Source: PMG-095 sp037200885
Lineage (GTDB): Bacteria; Myxococcota_A; Polyangia; Polyangiales; Polyangiaceae
DNA length: 64,000 bases
Assembly (NCBI GenBank): GCA_037200885.1
Contig: JBBCIN010000003.1
Coordinates: 310,001-374,000 of the forward strand
Reading direction: 5' to 3'
The stretch's first letter is position 1. The number at the start of each line of letters is the position of its first letter. Both the position numbers and the translations under genes were made by a program. The notes under the pieces are model-generated. The model ran no database searches. It was not told the origin of the DNA and was given only the letters and a program-made list of their open reading frames with translations. This document shows, in pieces, positions 45,102-53,475 of the stretch.

Positions 45102-45175
45102 GTCGGCACGCTCCGTGCATTTCCTACGCAATAGGACGCAACAGGACGCAGCGCAACACCAGGACAGACCCAGCC

Positions 45176-45643
45176 ATGCCTGAAGAACGAACCAAGCGGC
45201 GCGCCGCGAAAGACAAGGCCCAAGGCAAAGCCCCCAGCACTCAAGCGGGCGAGTTCGTGCGCGAGGAAATCGATCACGTGCGCGAGGGCAAACACGGCGC
45301 ACGCTCGACCAAACAGGCGATCGCCATCGGCCTCTCCAAAGCGCGTCGAGCGGGCGTGGCCCTGCCGCCACCCAAGGAGGGCAGCACCTCCAAGCGGGCG
45401 CGTCAAAGCGCCGCCCGAGATAGCGCGCGCGGCCGCTCCGAGCCGACACGCAAGCCGTCTCCACGCCGAAGCCGCGCCACCCGTGAAGCGCTCGAGCGTG
45501 AACCAACCGCGGCAGGAACCTCCAGCGCTCTCTCACGTCAAGCCCACGCCTCCGCACGCAGCCGAGGCCCGACCGCACGAAAAGCAGCCGCACGAAAAGC
45601 GGCCCGCACTCGCGCGCGACGAAGTAGCGCGGCAAAGCACTGA
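45176..45643 (+). CDS. DUF6496-type basic protein (Lys/Arg/Ala-rich)
   Basis: A 155-residue, strongly basic protein. Its N-terminal half has the conserved block KAPSTQAGEFVREEIDH and KHGARSTKQAIAIGLSKARR of the DUF6496 family; the C-terminal half is an Ala/Arg/Lys/Ser-rich tail like that of histone-H1-type proteins. The family is found in many bacteria without a known role; the tail suggests nucleic-acid binding. ATG at 45176. It follows the oxidoreductase on the same strand with 74 bp between. Confidence 0.8.
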   Translation: MPEERTKRRAAKDKAQGKAPSTQAGEFVREEIDHVREGKHGARSTKQAIAIGLSKARRAGVALPPPKEGSTSKRARQSAARDSARGRSEPTRKPSPRRSRATREALEREPTAAGTSSALSRQAHASARSRGPTARKAAARKAARTRARRSSAAKH

Positions 45644-45723
45644 ATCCGCAACCTGGGCGGCGCGACCGAGGGCAAGGGCCTCGAGTCGCGCCGCCTCGGG
45701 TGGCACGATTACGGATTGAGAGG

Positions 45724-46332
45724 ATGGAGAAGCACCTGGTCCGGTGCCACACTCGGACCGTGCCGCGAAAGCCCGTTTCCAGCAAAGCGACCGTACAGGC
45801 GCGGCCAGACGGCAAGTTTCGATTTGCGGTCGTAGCCGACACTCACTCCAAGCCGCACCCCGCGACCGAGCAACGGATCCGCGAGCTCGCGCCGGACGTG
45901 ATCCTGCACGCCGGAGACATCGGTGAATTGGCGGTGCTGGATCGGCTCGCTGAGCTGGCACCGGTGTTCGCGGTGCGCGGCAACATCGACGTGCAAACCA
46001 GCCAAGTGCCTGACGTGGTGACGCTCGAGTTGATGGACGGCGAGCGCATGAAGCTTCGGCTATTGCTGCTGCACATTGCCGTGTACGGCCCGAAGCTGCG
46101 CGCGGACGTCGCGCGGCTGGCGAGCCGCGAACGTGCGTCACTGGTGGTGTGCGGTCACTCCCACGTCCCGTTCATCGGCCGCGACCGCGGCTTGACCCTA
46201 TTCAACCCGGGTTCGATCGGCCCGCGCCGTTTTCAGCTGCCGATCATGCTCGGTACGATCGACATTTCGCGCGAGAGCGCGCGGCTCACACACATCGATT
46301 GTGAGACCGGCAAAACCTGGCTGCCGCCCTAA
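45724..46332 (+). CDS. Metallophosphoesterase, YfcE/MJ0936-type phosphodiesterase
   Basis: A 202-residue enzyme with the motifs VADTHSK, ILHAGDIGE, VRGNIDV, LLHIAVYG and CGHSHVP, then LFNPGSIG, which is the signature of the YfcE/MJ0936 group of small bacterial phosphodiesterases. It would hydrolyse phosphodiester bonds, two metal ions, cytoplasmic. The sequence also opens from a GTG at 45700; I prefer the ATG at 45724. An N-terminal extension of about 35 residues before the metal site is longer than usual. Substrate unknown. Confidence 0.85.
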   Translation: MEKHLVRCHTRTVPRKPVSSKATVQARPDGKFRFAVVADTHSKPHPATEQRIRELAPDVILHAGDIGELAVLDRLAELAPVFAVRGNIDVQTSQVPDVVTLELMDGERMKLRLLLLHIAVYGPKLRADVARLASRERASLVVCGHSHVPFIGRDRGLTLFNPGSIGPRRFQLPIMLGTIDISRESARLTHIDCETGKTWLPP

Positions 46333-46516
46333 AGCTTGCCACCGCTTGTGCGTGCAGGCCTCGGTAGCGGCGGAAGTTGGACCGCAGGCGGCTGTCGTGG
46401 GATATGCGCTGAGTGATCGGCTCGAGCCGATTTTCGATACGCTCGCATCGACGCGCAAGGCCGAAAACCTTCGCTCGAGGAGAGCGCGCTCTGAACGGCT
46501 GGAGCGGCGTCGCTGA

Positions 46517-47563
46517 TCAAGGTGCGAAGCGCGCATCTACGAGCAGCGTGGGATCCGTGAGCGAACGCAAAAACTCGAGCAAATCGGCCTTGTCGTCGCT
46601 CGTGAGCGAACGCGGAGCGACCAGCGGATCGGTCGTGGGATCGCCGCGACCACCCGCGTTGTATTGCTCGATCACGTCCTCCAAAGTGGCCAGCGAGCCA
46701 TCGTGCATGTAAGGCGCGCTGACTTCGATGTTGCGTAGGCCGGGCACTTTGAATTTTCCGATGTCGCCCACGCGACCGGTCACTTGTTGGCGCCCGGTAT
46801 CGCCGCCCGCCGTGTACGTGCCATTGTTGAAGTAGCCCTCGTTGGTGAGCTCGCCCGAGGGATGACAATGAAAGCACTCTGCTTTCTCACTTTGGAAGAG
46901 TGCTTCGCCGCGTTGGCGTTGAGGGCCGAAGTCGCTATCGTCGCCGCGCAGGTGTCGATCGTAGGGGCTCATGCCACTGACCAAGCTGCGCACGAAGCTG
47001 GCCAGTGCCTTCTGCAGCGAATCCGCACTGGGTGCTTCGCCGTACGCCTTTCGGAAGGCATCGACATAGCTCGCATCGGCCGCGATCCGCGCCACCGCGT
47101 CCTCGAGCGCTAAGTCCATTTCGAGGGGATTTTCGATGGGCTGCCCAGCTTGCTCTTCCAGGCTATGCGCGCGGCCATCCCAGAAGAAGGTCTTGCCCCA
47201 GGCCGCGTTCACGATCGAAGGCGCGTTTCGCGTGCCCGTGCGGCCGTCCACTCCAGTCGACACTGCGTTTGGATCGGCAAAGGCGTACTGCTGCTGATGA
47301 CAGCTGGCGCACGAGACGTCGTTCGTGCGCGACAGCTGTGGATCGTAAAACAGCCGCTTGCCGAGCGTCGCTCGGTCCAAAGTCAGCGCGTTGTCGGCGG
47401 GAGCCTGATCACCCGCGGTGCCTTTCGGGAAGCCCGCGGGAGTCGTCGAGCCGATCAGTGAAGGGGCTCCATCCGACGCCGGTGCCGCGTTGCCACCGGA
47501 GCAGCCTGCCAGCAAACCGAGCGAAAGCAGCACCGACGCCGCCAGAAGCGAATGCTCTACCAT
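46517..47563 (-). CDS. mbnH: Di-haem peroxidase-like protein (MauG/MbnH type)
   Basis: A 348-residue secreted lipoprotein (lipobox LLAGC) with two haem c motifs: CASCH at residues 85-89 and CFHCH at 230-234, in the bacterial cytochrome c peroxidase/MauG family. Its start lies directly after the stop of an MbnP-like gene, the arrangement of the MbnP-MbnH pair, in which MbnH oxidises a Trp of MbnP to kynurenine and so creates a copper site. This function is by family. ATG at 47563; GTG one codon earlier is the alternative. C-terminal haem ligand Met/His is not assigned. Confidence 0.75.
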   Translation of the reverse strand: MVEHSLLAASVLLSLGLLAGCSGGNAAPASDGAPSLIGSTTPAGFPKGTAGDQAPADNALTLDRATLGKRLFYDPQLSRTNDVSCASCHQQQYAFADPNAVSTGVDGRTGTRNAPSIVNAAWGKTFFWDGRAHSLEEQAGQPIENPLEMDLALEDAVARIAADASYVDAFRKAYGEAPSADSLQKALASFVRSLVSGMSPYDRHLRGDDSDFGPQRQRGEALFQSEKAECFHCHPSGELTNEGYFNNGTYTAGGDTGRQQVTGRVGDIGKFKVPGLRNIEVSAPYMHDGSLATLEDVIEQYNAGGRGDPTTDPLVAPRSLTSDDKADLLEFLRSLTDPTLLVDARFAP

Positions 47564-47566
47564 CAC

Positions 47567-48514
47567 TCAAGGCTCGAGCACGAACACGTGCAGTTCGGAC
47601 CAGTCGTGACGCAGACGCAAGCCGGCTACGGCATCGGCCGTGGCGAGGAAGCCAACGCTCTCATCGCTCACGTCGATATTGCTGGTTGCGCCTTTGAAGA
47701 TCTCGTCCATCACCACGTTCAAACCCTTTTCGAGGGTGCCGCTCGGGGGGAGCGAAAGCGCGCCGGAAACCGTCACGCTTGGCACTAGCTCCTTCGTGAT
47801 GTCCCCGCCCATGTGCACCGCGGACGGGATCTGATCGGTCGAGCTCGCGCCCGATGCACCAGCACCATCAGCTGCGGCGTACCGCCCTTCATAGCGAAGG
47901 AACAAGAAGCCGCCGGTCTGCGGCCAAGTCATCTGGGAGGAGTCGGTGAGCGGATCGGACAAGCCGGCCGGCGGCTGCTGATTGCAAGCCAGCTTGAGCC
48001 CGAGCGCAAAACTGAGCCCGGCGTACTCTCCGGGCGGAGCTAGCACGCGCAGCGTGCTGGAGTCCGCGTCCTCGGCATTGAAGAAGTGGACTCCGTACGG
48101 CTCGGGAACACCCGCTTCAGTCACGGCGTCTACGGCGAGCGGCTCGCCGCTACTGCTCAGCAGCTTGACCTCCGAGATGTAGAAGCGAAGGTTGATCGGA
48201 ATCAACGAGCCGCCATCCGGCAGCGCATTCGGTTGTCCGAACACGAACGGCTTGCCCGCCATGACGAGCTGGAGCGAAAGTGACAGGAGCGTGCCCTGCG
48301 CGTGTTGCGGAGTGGGGTGCTCTGGGCAAACGCCGTCCGTCACCGCCCCTTCGCCCGCATTGGCTCCGCCTCCACCGCTGAGATTGCTCGCGGCCGAAGT
48401 CCCTGCCGTGCCACCCAACGGACCTGCCCCATTTTGCGTGTCCGAGGAGCAGCCGAGCGAACCGCCCAATGCGGTCGCTCCGGCCAAGAGCACCGCCGGC
48501 AACGTCAACTTCAT
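47567..48514 (-). CDS. mbnP: MbnP-type copper-binding lipoprotein
   Basis: A 315-residue exported lipoprotein (signal ending GSLGC, then a Gly/Ala linker). The conserved body has INLRFYISEVKLLSS, YAGLSFALGLKL, MTWPQTGGFLFLRYEGRY and ADAVAGLRLRHDWSELHVF, matching MbnP-family features including a Trp in the MTWP segment. In methanotrophs the equivalent Trp is oxidised to kynurenine and the product binds Cu(I). Periplasmic/outer-envelope copper handling or metal acquisition is likely. ATG at 48514. Stop 3 bp from the MbnH-type ATG; same operon. The Trp to modify is a guess from conserved context. Confidence 0.7.
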   Translation of the reverse strand: MKLTLPAVLLAGATALGGSLGCSSDTQNGAGPLGGTAGTSAASNLSGGGGANAGEGAVTDGVCPEHPTPQHAQGTLLSLSLQLVMAGKPFVFGQPNALPDGGSLIPINLRFYISEVKLLSSSGEPLAVDAVTEAGVPEPYGVHFFNAEDADSSTLRVLAPPGEYAGLSFALGLKLACNQQPPAGLSDPLTDSSQMTWPQTGGFLFLRYEGRYAAADGAGASGASSTDQIPSAVHMGGDITKELVPSVTVSGALSLPPSGTLEKGLNVVMDEIFKGATSNIDVSDESVGFLATADAVAGLRLRHDWSELHVFVLEP

Positions 48515-48593
48515 GGCGTCCAGTTTACACACTCCAAGCCCCAGCGCTTCCCGGATCTGCTTCGACAGATCCCCTCAGGCCGCCGTCATACTT

Positions 48594-48965
48594 TCAAAAT
48601 TCCGTAAGCGAGAGCACGTTCCCATCTGGATCTTTGAACCAAGCAACGCGGGCCCCGCTGGGTGACGCCCAGACCCCCTGCGCGTCTTGGTTCATCCCGG
48701 GGAATCGCTCGCACGTGACGTTCTTCTGCTTCAAGCCCGCGACGATTGCGTTGAGGTCATCGACTGTCCAGCCCAAGGCAGTAAACGGTTGCGGCTGCAA
48801 GCCCTCCACCTTTTGCAAACGGATCGTCGTGCCATTGGCGTCGAACACGAGCGCGTAAGGATCATCCGAAACCAGGGACAGGCCGAGCGTATCTTCATAG
48901 AACGCACGCGCACGTGCGGCATCGGCCGTGGCTACGAACGCGACGAGTGTTTGTTTGCCGAGCAT
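48594..48965 (-). CDS. VOC-family (glyoxalase-like) protein
   Basis: A 123-residue protein of the vicinal oxygen chelate superfamily, one betaalphabetabetabeta pair: AFVATADAARARAFYEDTLGL near the N-terminus and WFKDPDGNVLSLTEF at the end. One Glu at the end (TEF) is a possible metal ligand, but substrate and metal cannot be read. Cytoplasmic. ATG at 48965; its stop is 80 bp upstream of the MbnP start on the same strand, so transcription could run on. Confidence 0.85.
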   Translation of the reverse strand: MLGKQTLVAFVATADAARARAFYEDTLGLSLVSDDPYALVFDANGTTIRLQKVEGLQPQPFTALGWTVDDLNAIVAGLKQKNVTCERFPGMNQDAQGVWASPSGARVAWFKDPDGNVLSLTEF

Positions 48966-49262
48966 CCCATTCCCCAGTTCCAGTCTGTTCTATACCAGCC
49001 CGCTGATGCTGCCAATGTCCGCTCGCTCGCAGCCGCAGCCGTCCGCGCGCCGTGCGGGGAGACGGAAGAAGCGGCATCCCTGGCGAGCGTGACTCCGGCA
49101 ACACATTGACCGCGCGGGCGCGCGCTGGGGCGCTTTAGCCGAGACCGAATGCGACAGCGCCCGGCCCGGGCGGCGCCGCATTTACCGCTGGATTTGGCCC
49201 GTTTCGGACGCGAGCACGGCTCGGCCCGAGGCTTGCATCAATCCCTACCAGTGAGGTCAAAC

Positions 49263-49409
49263 ATGATCCGATTCAGTGCCATTTTTCTATGTGCAAGCAT
49301 TGCGCTGTCCGCAGTGGGCTGCGTGGTTCGCGCGCAGCCCGAGTACGCTCATCATCATGAACGTCGCCACGTCGAGCACCGTGAAGTGGTGGTCGTACAT
49401 CGATATTGA
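49263..49409 (+). CDS. Small His/Arg-rich lipoprotein (48 residues)
   Basis: MIRFSAIFLCASIALSAVGC gives a signal peptide with lipobox SAVGC; the mature part is 28 residues with a HHHERRHVEHRE metal-binding-like stretch and a hydrophobic end VVVVHRY. GAGGT ribosome site about 8 bases before the ATG. Similar His-rich small lipoproteins occur widely without known function. A zinc, nickel or copper-binding role is possible. It may be co-expressed with the small gene at 49425. Confidence 0.65.
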   Translation: MIRFSAIFLCASIALSAVGCVVRAQPEYAHHHERRHVEHREVVVVHRY

Positions 49410-49424
49410 TTCGAGGAGTAGGTC

Positions 49425-49574
49425 ATGATCCGCAAGCTAGTCAGCGGTGTGTACCGCCTGTACTCGCGCAAAAAAGACACGAAGACAGGGCGGCGTCGCA
49501 ATCTCGGAACCTTCCGCACTCGCGCCGCCGCGGAAAAGCACGAACGCGCCGTGCAATATTTCAAGCACCAGTGA
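49425..49574 (+). CDS. Small basic protein with integrase-arm-like pattern (49 residues)
   Basis: ATG at 49425 with GAGGAG just upstream. The 49-residue product has VYRLYSRKKDTKTGRRRNLG followed by TFRTRAAAEKHERAVQYFKH. The Gly-Thr-Phe-x-Thr-Arg...Ala-Glu pattern is like the N-terminal arm-binding (AP2-like) domain of tyrosine integrases, here free-standing. Probably nucleic-acid binding. Strong ribosome site and GC-rich third positions support a real gene. It follows the small lipoprotein by 15 bp. Confidence 0.7.
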   Translation: MIRKLVSGVYRLYSRKKDTKTGRRRNLGTFRTRAAAEKHERAVQYFKHQ

Positions 49575-49740
49575 GCGCCCGTCCGAGAGCGTCTGGGACC
49601 TCCGTCCCAGCGAGGCAGTCGGTGTCCGTTGGAGGTGCGTTGTGGACCCGCGATCGCCCAATCTCAGCTGAAGCGCTCGAGAAACAGGGTGGACCAATTG
49701 GCTCAGGCACGCTGAGCTAGAGAAAGGCACAAGGCATACA

Positions 49741-50496
49741 TTGAATTTCGTTCGTTTTGGCCTGGCGCAGGGAACATTTCTGGCGATGCTGCTGTGCGTC
49801 GGCTGCGGCAGCAGTGACAGCGCCGCGGGCGCCGCGGGCGCCGCGGGCGCCGCGGGCGCCGCTCGTGGAGGCCAAGGCGGGCAAGGCGGCAAGGATGAAG
49901 CTCAAAGCGGGGACGGCGGGAGCCAGAGCGCCGGCGCGAGCGGAGACAGCGGCGAGAGCAGCGGCGCGGGAACGAGCAGCGCGGGGAGCGGCGCAGGCGG
50001 TGGAAGCGGAGGCCAAGCCGTCGGAGGTTCGACCACGGCGGGCGGAGGTTCGGGACAGGATGTGTGCGTCTGGGATCCCGCGTCCACCGAGCAGTGCCCG
50101 GCCTGCGCTTCGCTCGAGGGCTGCGCGCCGCCAGGTTACAAATACGTCGGTAGCGGAGCGATCACCTCGTCGTGCTGCGGCTTGGTCTGGGAAGAAGCGA
50201 CAGCGCCGGAAAAATATACTTGGAGCGAGGCCAGCGACTACTGCGCGAGCCTGTCCCGGTCGGGAGGCGGCTGGCGCTTGCCGGCGATCGCTGAATTGTT
50301 TTCGCTCGTCGAGCTCGATCAATCGCAAACCTCGCCGACCATCGACGTCGATGCCTTCGCAGATACGCTGCCTGAAACGTACTGGTCGTCCTCGCCCGAC
50401 GGCGACGGACAGGCCGCGTGGACAGTGAACTTCGGCGACGGAACGTCGCACTCCGACGGCGTCGACGGCAAATATCGCGTGCGCTGCGTCCGCTGA
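49741..50496 (+). CDS. Gly/Ala-rich lipoprotein with DUF1566-type domain
   Basis: A 251-residue lipoprotein from a TTG start: signal MNFVRFGLAQGTFLAMLLCV and lipobox CVGC, then a Gly/Ala/Ser linker of about 85 residues with an AGA repeat, then a DUF1566 domain: CGLVWEEAT, TWSEASDYCASL, GGWRLPAIAELFSLV and YWSSSPDGDGQAAWTVNF, ending YRVRC. DUF1566 is a lectin/FGE-like C-type fold found in bacterial surface proteins. Role likely binding on the cell surface. The linker is coded by a 9-bp tandem repeat. Confidence 0.8.
   Translation: MNFVRFGLAQGTFLAMLLCVGCGSSDSAAGAAGAAGAAGAARGGQGGQGGKDEAQSGDGGSQSAGASGDSGESSGAGTSSAGSGAGGGSGGQAVGGSTTAGGGSGQDVCVWDPASTEQCPACASLEGCAPPGYKYVGSGAITSSCCGLVWEEATAPEKYTWSEASDYCASLSRSGGGWRLPAIAELFSLVELDQSQTSPTIDVDAFADTLPETYWSSSPDGDGQAAWTVNFGDGTSHSDGVDGKYRVRCVR
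49822..49857. repeat. Four perfect 9-bp GCCGCGGGC repeats
   Basis: Four exact copies (49822-49830, 49831-49839, 49840-49848, 49849-49857) code the Ala-Ala-Gly/Ala-Gly-Ala linker of the DUF1566 lipoprotein. Nine-base units keep the frame, so slippage would only change linker length. Confidence 0.8.
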
Positions 50497-50508
50497 TCGC
50501 GTGGCGGT

Positions 50509-51996
50509 TCAGGTTCCGCAGAAAGTAGCGCTGACACGCTCGCTGACCAGGGGCGGCTCGGCCAAGTCCGCGAACTCCGGCTGATCTTCATATGGCTGCG
50601 CGAGCACGCGCACGAGCGTCTCGAAGGGTGCGAAATTACCGCTCAGGCCCGCTACAATGGCTTGCTCGATCCGGTGATTGCGGGGAATGAATGCGGGGTT
50701 CACTCGGCGCATGGCGCGTGCGCGCACTTCAGGCTCGACGCGCTCGAGGGCTAATCGTCGCCGCCAGGGTTCGGCGAAGCCGGCAAACGCCGAGGGATCC
50801 TCGAACAGCGCCGCCACGCGAGCGTCTGCGCCGGGGTCTTCCGCGGCCGCGCACAGAGCGCGAAAGAAGACCGTGTAGTCGACGTGGTTCAGCGCGAGCC
50901 GCTGCAACAGATCAGCGATCAGCGCAGTGTCAGCGGCGTCTTCGGTGGAGAGGCCGAGCTTGGCCCGCATCACGCGCGACTGGGCAGCCTCGAAGAGATC
51001 GGGAAAGCGCTCTAGGCGCCCCGTGGCCAAGCGCGCGGCTTCGTCCTCCTTGTCGGCGATCAGTGGCAGCAGTGTTTCGGCAAAGCGTGCCAAGTTCCAC
51101 AGCGCAATCTTGGGCTGATTGCCGAACGCGTAACGTCCATTGCGATCGATCGAGCTGAACGTCTTGTCAGGATCGTATTCGTCGAGAAAGGCGCACGGCC
51201 CATAATCGATGGTTTCACCCGAAATCGAGGTATTGTCGGTGTTCATTACGCCGTGCACGAAGCCGAGGCCGAGCCAGCGCGCGACGAGCGATGCTTGCGC
51301 ATCGATGACGCAGTCCAACAGGCGTAAGGCTTCGCTCGGGAGGCTTGCTTGCTCTTGTGCTTGGCGTGGATAGTGACGAGCGAGCGTGTACTTGGTCAAT
51401 TCGGCGACCGCCTCGCGGTCGTCGCGGGCGGCGAAGAACTCGAACGTTCCGACGCGAAGGTGACTCGCAGCCACGCGTGTGAGCACCGCGCCTGGCAAAC
51501 GCTGCTCGCGCACGACCGTCTCGCCCGTCGTCACTGCGGCGAGCGCGCGGGTCGTGGGCACGCCGAAGGCCGCCATCGCCTCGCTCACGATGTATTCGCG
51601 AAGCACGGGGCCGAGCGCCGCGCGACCATCACCCTGCCGCGAAAACGGTGTACGCCCTGCCCCCTTGAGCTGAATATCGCGACGCGCTCCGTTCCGGTCG
51701 ATCACCTCGCCGAGCAAAATCGCGCGCCCATCGCCGAGCTGGCGCGAGAAGCCGCCGAATTGGTGACCCGCGTACGCGAGCGCGATGGACGCAGCCCCAT
51801 CCGGCAGTACGTTGCCCGCCAAGACCTGAGCTCCCTCGGCTGAATCGAGCTCCGCAGGATCAATCCCAAGCTCCGCCGCGAGCGCGTGGTTCACTTTGAT
51901 TATCCGCGGCTCGCCAACTTTCGTCGGCGAAACGCGAGCATAAAAGCGCTCGGGCAAGCGCGCGTAGCTGTTATCGAAAGCGATAGTCACGGGCAT
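50509..51996 (-). CDS. selO: Protein adenylyltransferase SelO (YdiU/UPF0061)
   Basis: A 495-residue pseudokinase-fold enzyme that transfers AMP from ATP to Ser/Thr/Tyr in target proteins, linked to redox stress. Visible: the ALAYAGHQFGGFSRQLGDGRA Gly-rich element, DIQLKGAGRTPFSRQGDGRA, FVHGVMNTDNTSI, and a C-terminal Cys in SATFCGT, at the position of the Sec or Cys found in other SelO proteins. ATG at 51996; the frame is open for 17 residues before it but those are not SelO-like. It lies 51 bp after the small stress protein gene at 52048. The C-terminal Cys form is the usual bacterial one. Confidence 0.9.
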   Translation of the reverse strand: MPVTIAFDNSYARLPERFYARVSPTKVGEPRIIKVNHALAAELGIDPAELDSAEGAQVLAGNVLPDGAASIALAYAGHQFGGFSRQLGDGRAILLGEVIDRNGARRDIQLKGAGRTPFSRQGDGRAALGPVLREYIVSEAMAAFGVPTTRALAAVTTGETVVREQRLPGAVLTRVAASHLRVGTFEFFAARDDREAVAELTKYTLARHYPRQAQEQASLPSEALRLLDCVIDAQASLVARWLGLGFVHGVMNTDNTSISGETIDYGPCAFLDEYDPDKTFSSIDRNGRYAFGNQPKIALWNLARFAETLLPLIADKEDEAARLATGRLERFPDLFEAAQSRVMRAKLGLSTEDAADTALIADLLQRLALNHVDYTVFFRALCAAAEDPGADARVAALFEDPSAFAGFAEPWRRRLALERVEPEVRARAMRRVNPAFIPRNHRIEQAIVAGLSGNFAPFETLVRVLAQPYEDQPEFADLAEPPLVSERVSATFCGT

Positions 51997-52047
51997 GATG
52001 GTCAGCGCTGACCATGACACCGCGGGAGATCGCCGCCAAGCGGGCAA

Positions 52048-52410
52048 TCACCGTGGCTGCGCGGCCCGTTGCACCCTCGCCCAGGTTTCGGCGCTGAGCG
52101 CGCTCCTCGGCAATGCCTGCGCCAGATCCGTGGCTTGGTCAGCGGAGGCGATCAGCACGCCGCGCTCGGGGTGCGTGAGGTCGATGTACTCTTCGTTCGG
52201 TGGCAATCGAGCCTGACCTTTCAGGGCGGCGACCCGCGCAAGCTCGTCGGGCGACAGTAGGGCGAGCAGACCGTCTGCGCCCAGCCGAACTGCCGTGGGG
52301 TGGGGCTCGTGGCCGAGCGTCCAGCCCGGCGGATCGCTGGCAGGAAAGGACTCATCGAGCGTTTCATCGACCATCGCGTCTGTGATTGGCGGCTCGGGTT
52401 TGTTGGTCAT
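52048..52410 (-). CDS. Small conserved protein with DETLDESFPASDPP motif, unknown
   Basis: A 120-residue protein. The N-terminus has VDETLDESFPASDPPGWT, a short acidic-to-aromatic motif I recall from many small bacterial stress-associated proteins. The rest is soluble helical with no recognised domain (ELARVAALKGQARLPPNEEYIDL). ATG start at 52410. It is just upstream of selO on the same strand (51 bp), so co-transcription and a role in stress response are suggested by context only. Confidence 0.55.
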   Translation of the reverse strand: MTNKPEPPITDAMVDETLDESFPASDPPGWTLGHEPHPTAVRLGADGLLALLSPDELARVAALKGQARLPPNEEYIDLTHPERGVLIASADQATDLAQALPRSALSAETWARVQRAAQPR

Positions 52411-52575
52411 CTTGGAGCAAAAGCTAGCTCAACATTGCCGATGCGCCTAGAACGCGAGCATGTGCTACCCGCTACGATGCCAACGTGGGCCACGGTACCG
52501 AAGACATCTGCGCTAACGGCGCCGAGCTGACGGCGGATGCGTGCGAGTAGGCCTGCGCGCGCTTTCGCCCAAGCC

Positions 52576-53475
52576 CTAGCGCAGCGATGCCGCCAAACCG
52601 TCCAAAATATCTCGCTCGCTGACGAGCAGCTCAGCCAGACCGAGTTCGCTCATGCTGGTCCCGAGTACGAGCGCCCCGCCCACGATCACCTCCGCGCGCG
52701 CGGGCTCGACCAGCAGCCCGCGCCGCTCGGCTACGCTCGCGCCAGCCAAGCGACCACACAGAGTTGCTACTTGCACCGCACTGAGACGACTGTGATGCGT
52801 ACGCGTTGCATCATAGTGTGTGAGCCCGAGTTGCATCGCGGAGAGCGCCGTCACCGTGCCCGCCAGCCCGACCACGCAGCGCGCCTTCGTCACGTCAATC
52901 GCCGAGCGCACGCGCGCGAGCTCGCGACGCACGTCGCTTTCACACGCGCGCAACTCGTCGCTCGTCGGAGGATCGCCGTGCAAATGCCGCTCGGTCATAC
53001 GCACGCAGCCCATCTGGACGGAAATCGCCGCTTCTGGCTGGTCGGTGCCCAAGACGAATTCGGTCGAGCCGCCGCCGAGATCGATGATCAGAAAGGGACC
53101 GTCACTCATCGCCAAGCCCAGCGTGGCACCGTCGTACGACAAGCGCGCCTCTGCGTCCCCACTCAAGAGCTCCGGCCGCGCGCCGAGCGCTCGCTCGGCT
53201 GCATCGAAGAACACCGCGCCATTGCGCGCGTCGCGCGCGGCACTGGTCGCCACCGCGCGCACCCGCCTCACGCCATGCGCTCGCATGCGCGATGCATACT
53301 CCAGCAGTACCGCGACCGTTCGCGCGATCGCTTCCGGCGCTAGCTCACCCGTCCGATCGACGCCTTGTCCCAAGCGCGTCATGCGCATCAACCGCTCGAG
53401 CTCGCGGCCCGCCGAATCAGTGATCAGCAGACGCACCGAGTTCGTGCCGATGTCGATCGCAGCCAGCGCGTTCAA
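52576..53475 (-). CDS. Exopolyphosphatase/guanosine pentaphosphatase (Ppx/GppA family)
   Basis: A 299-residue ASKHA-fold enzyme with AAIDIGTNSVRLLI at the N-terminus, SGDAEARLSYDGA, IDLGGGSTEF (the phosphate-binding loop) and GLAGTVTAL. Ppx/GppA enzymes hydrolyse polyphosphate or pppGpp to phosphate. It is shorter than the full-size E. coli Ppx (no C-terminal HD-like domain). Start is a TTG overlapping the folE stop by 4 bp (TTGA), so folE and this gene are coupled. A longer frame upstream is inside folE and was trimmed. Confidence 0.9.
   Translation of the reverse strand: MNALAAIDIGTNSVRLLITDSAGRELERLMRMTRLGQGVDRTGELAPEAIARTVAVLLEYASRMRAHGVRRVRAVATSAARDARNGAVFFDAAERALGARPELLSGDAEARLSYDGATLGLAMSDGPFLIIDLGGGSTEFVLGTDQPEAAISVQMGCVRMTERHLHGDPPTSDELRACESDVRRELARVRSAIDVTKARCVVGLAGTVTALSAMQLGLTHYDATRTHHSRLSAVQVATLCGRLAGASVAERRGLLVEPARAEVIVGGALVLGTSMSELGLAELLVSERDILDGLAASLR

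Noticed and set aside
46301..46516. Plus frame between phosphodiesterase and MbnH-type gene
   Set aside because: No ribosome site or family, Arg-rich ends; possible remnant but not supportable.
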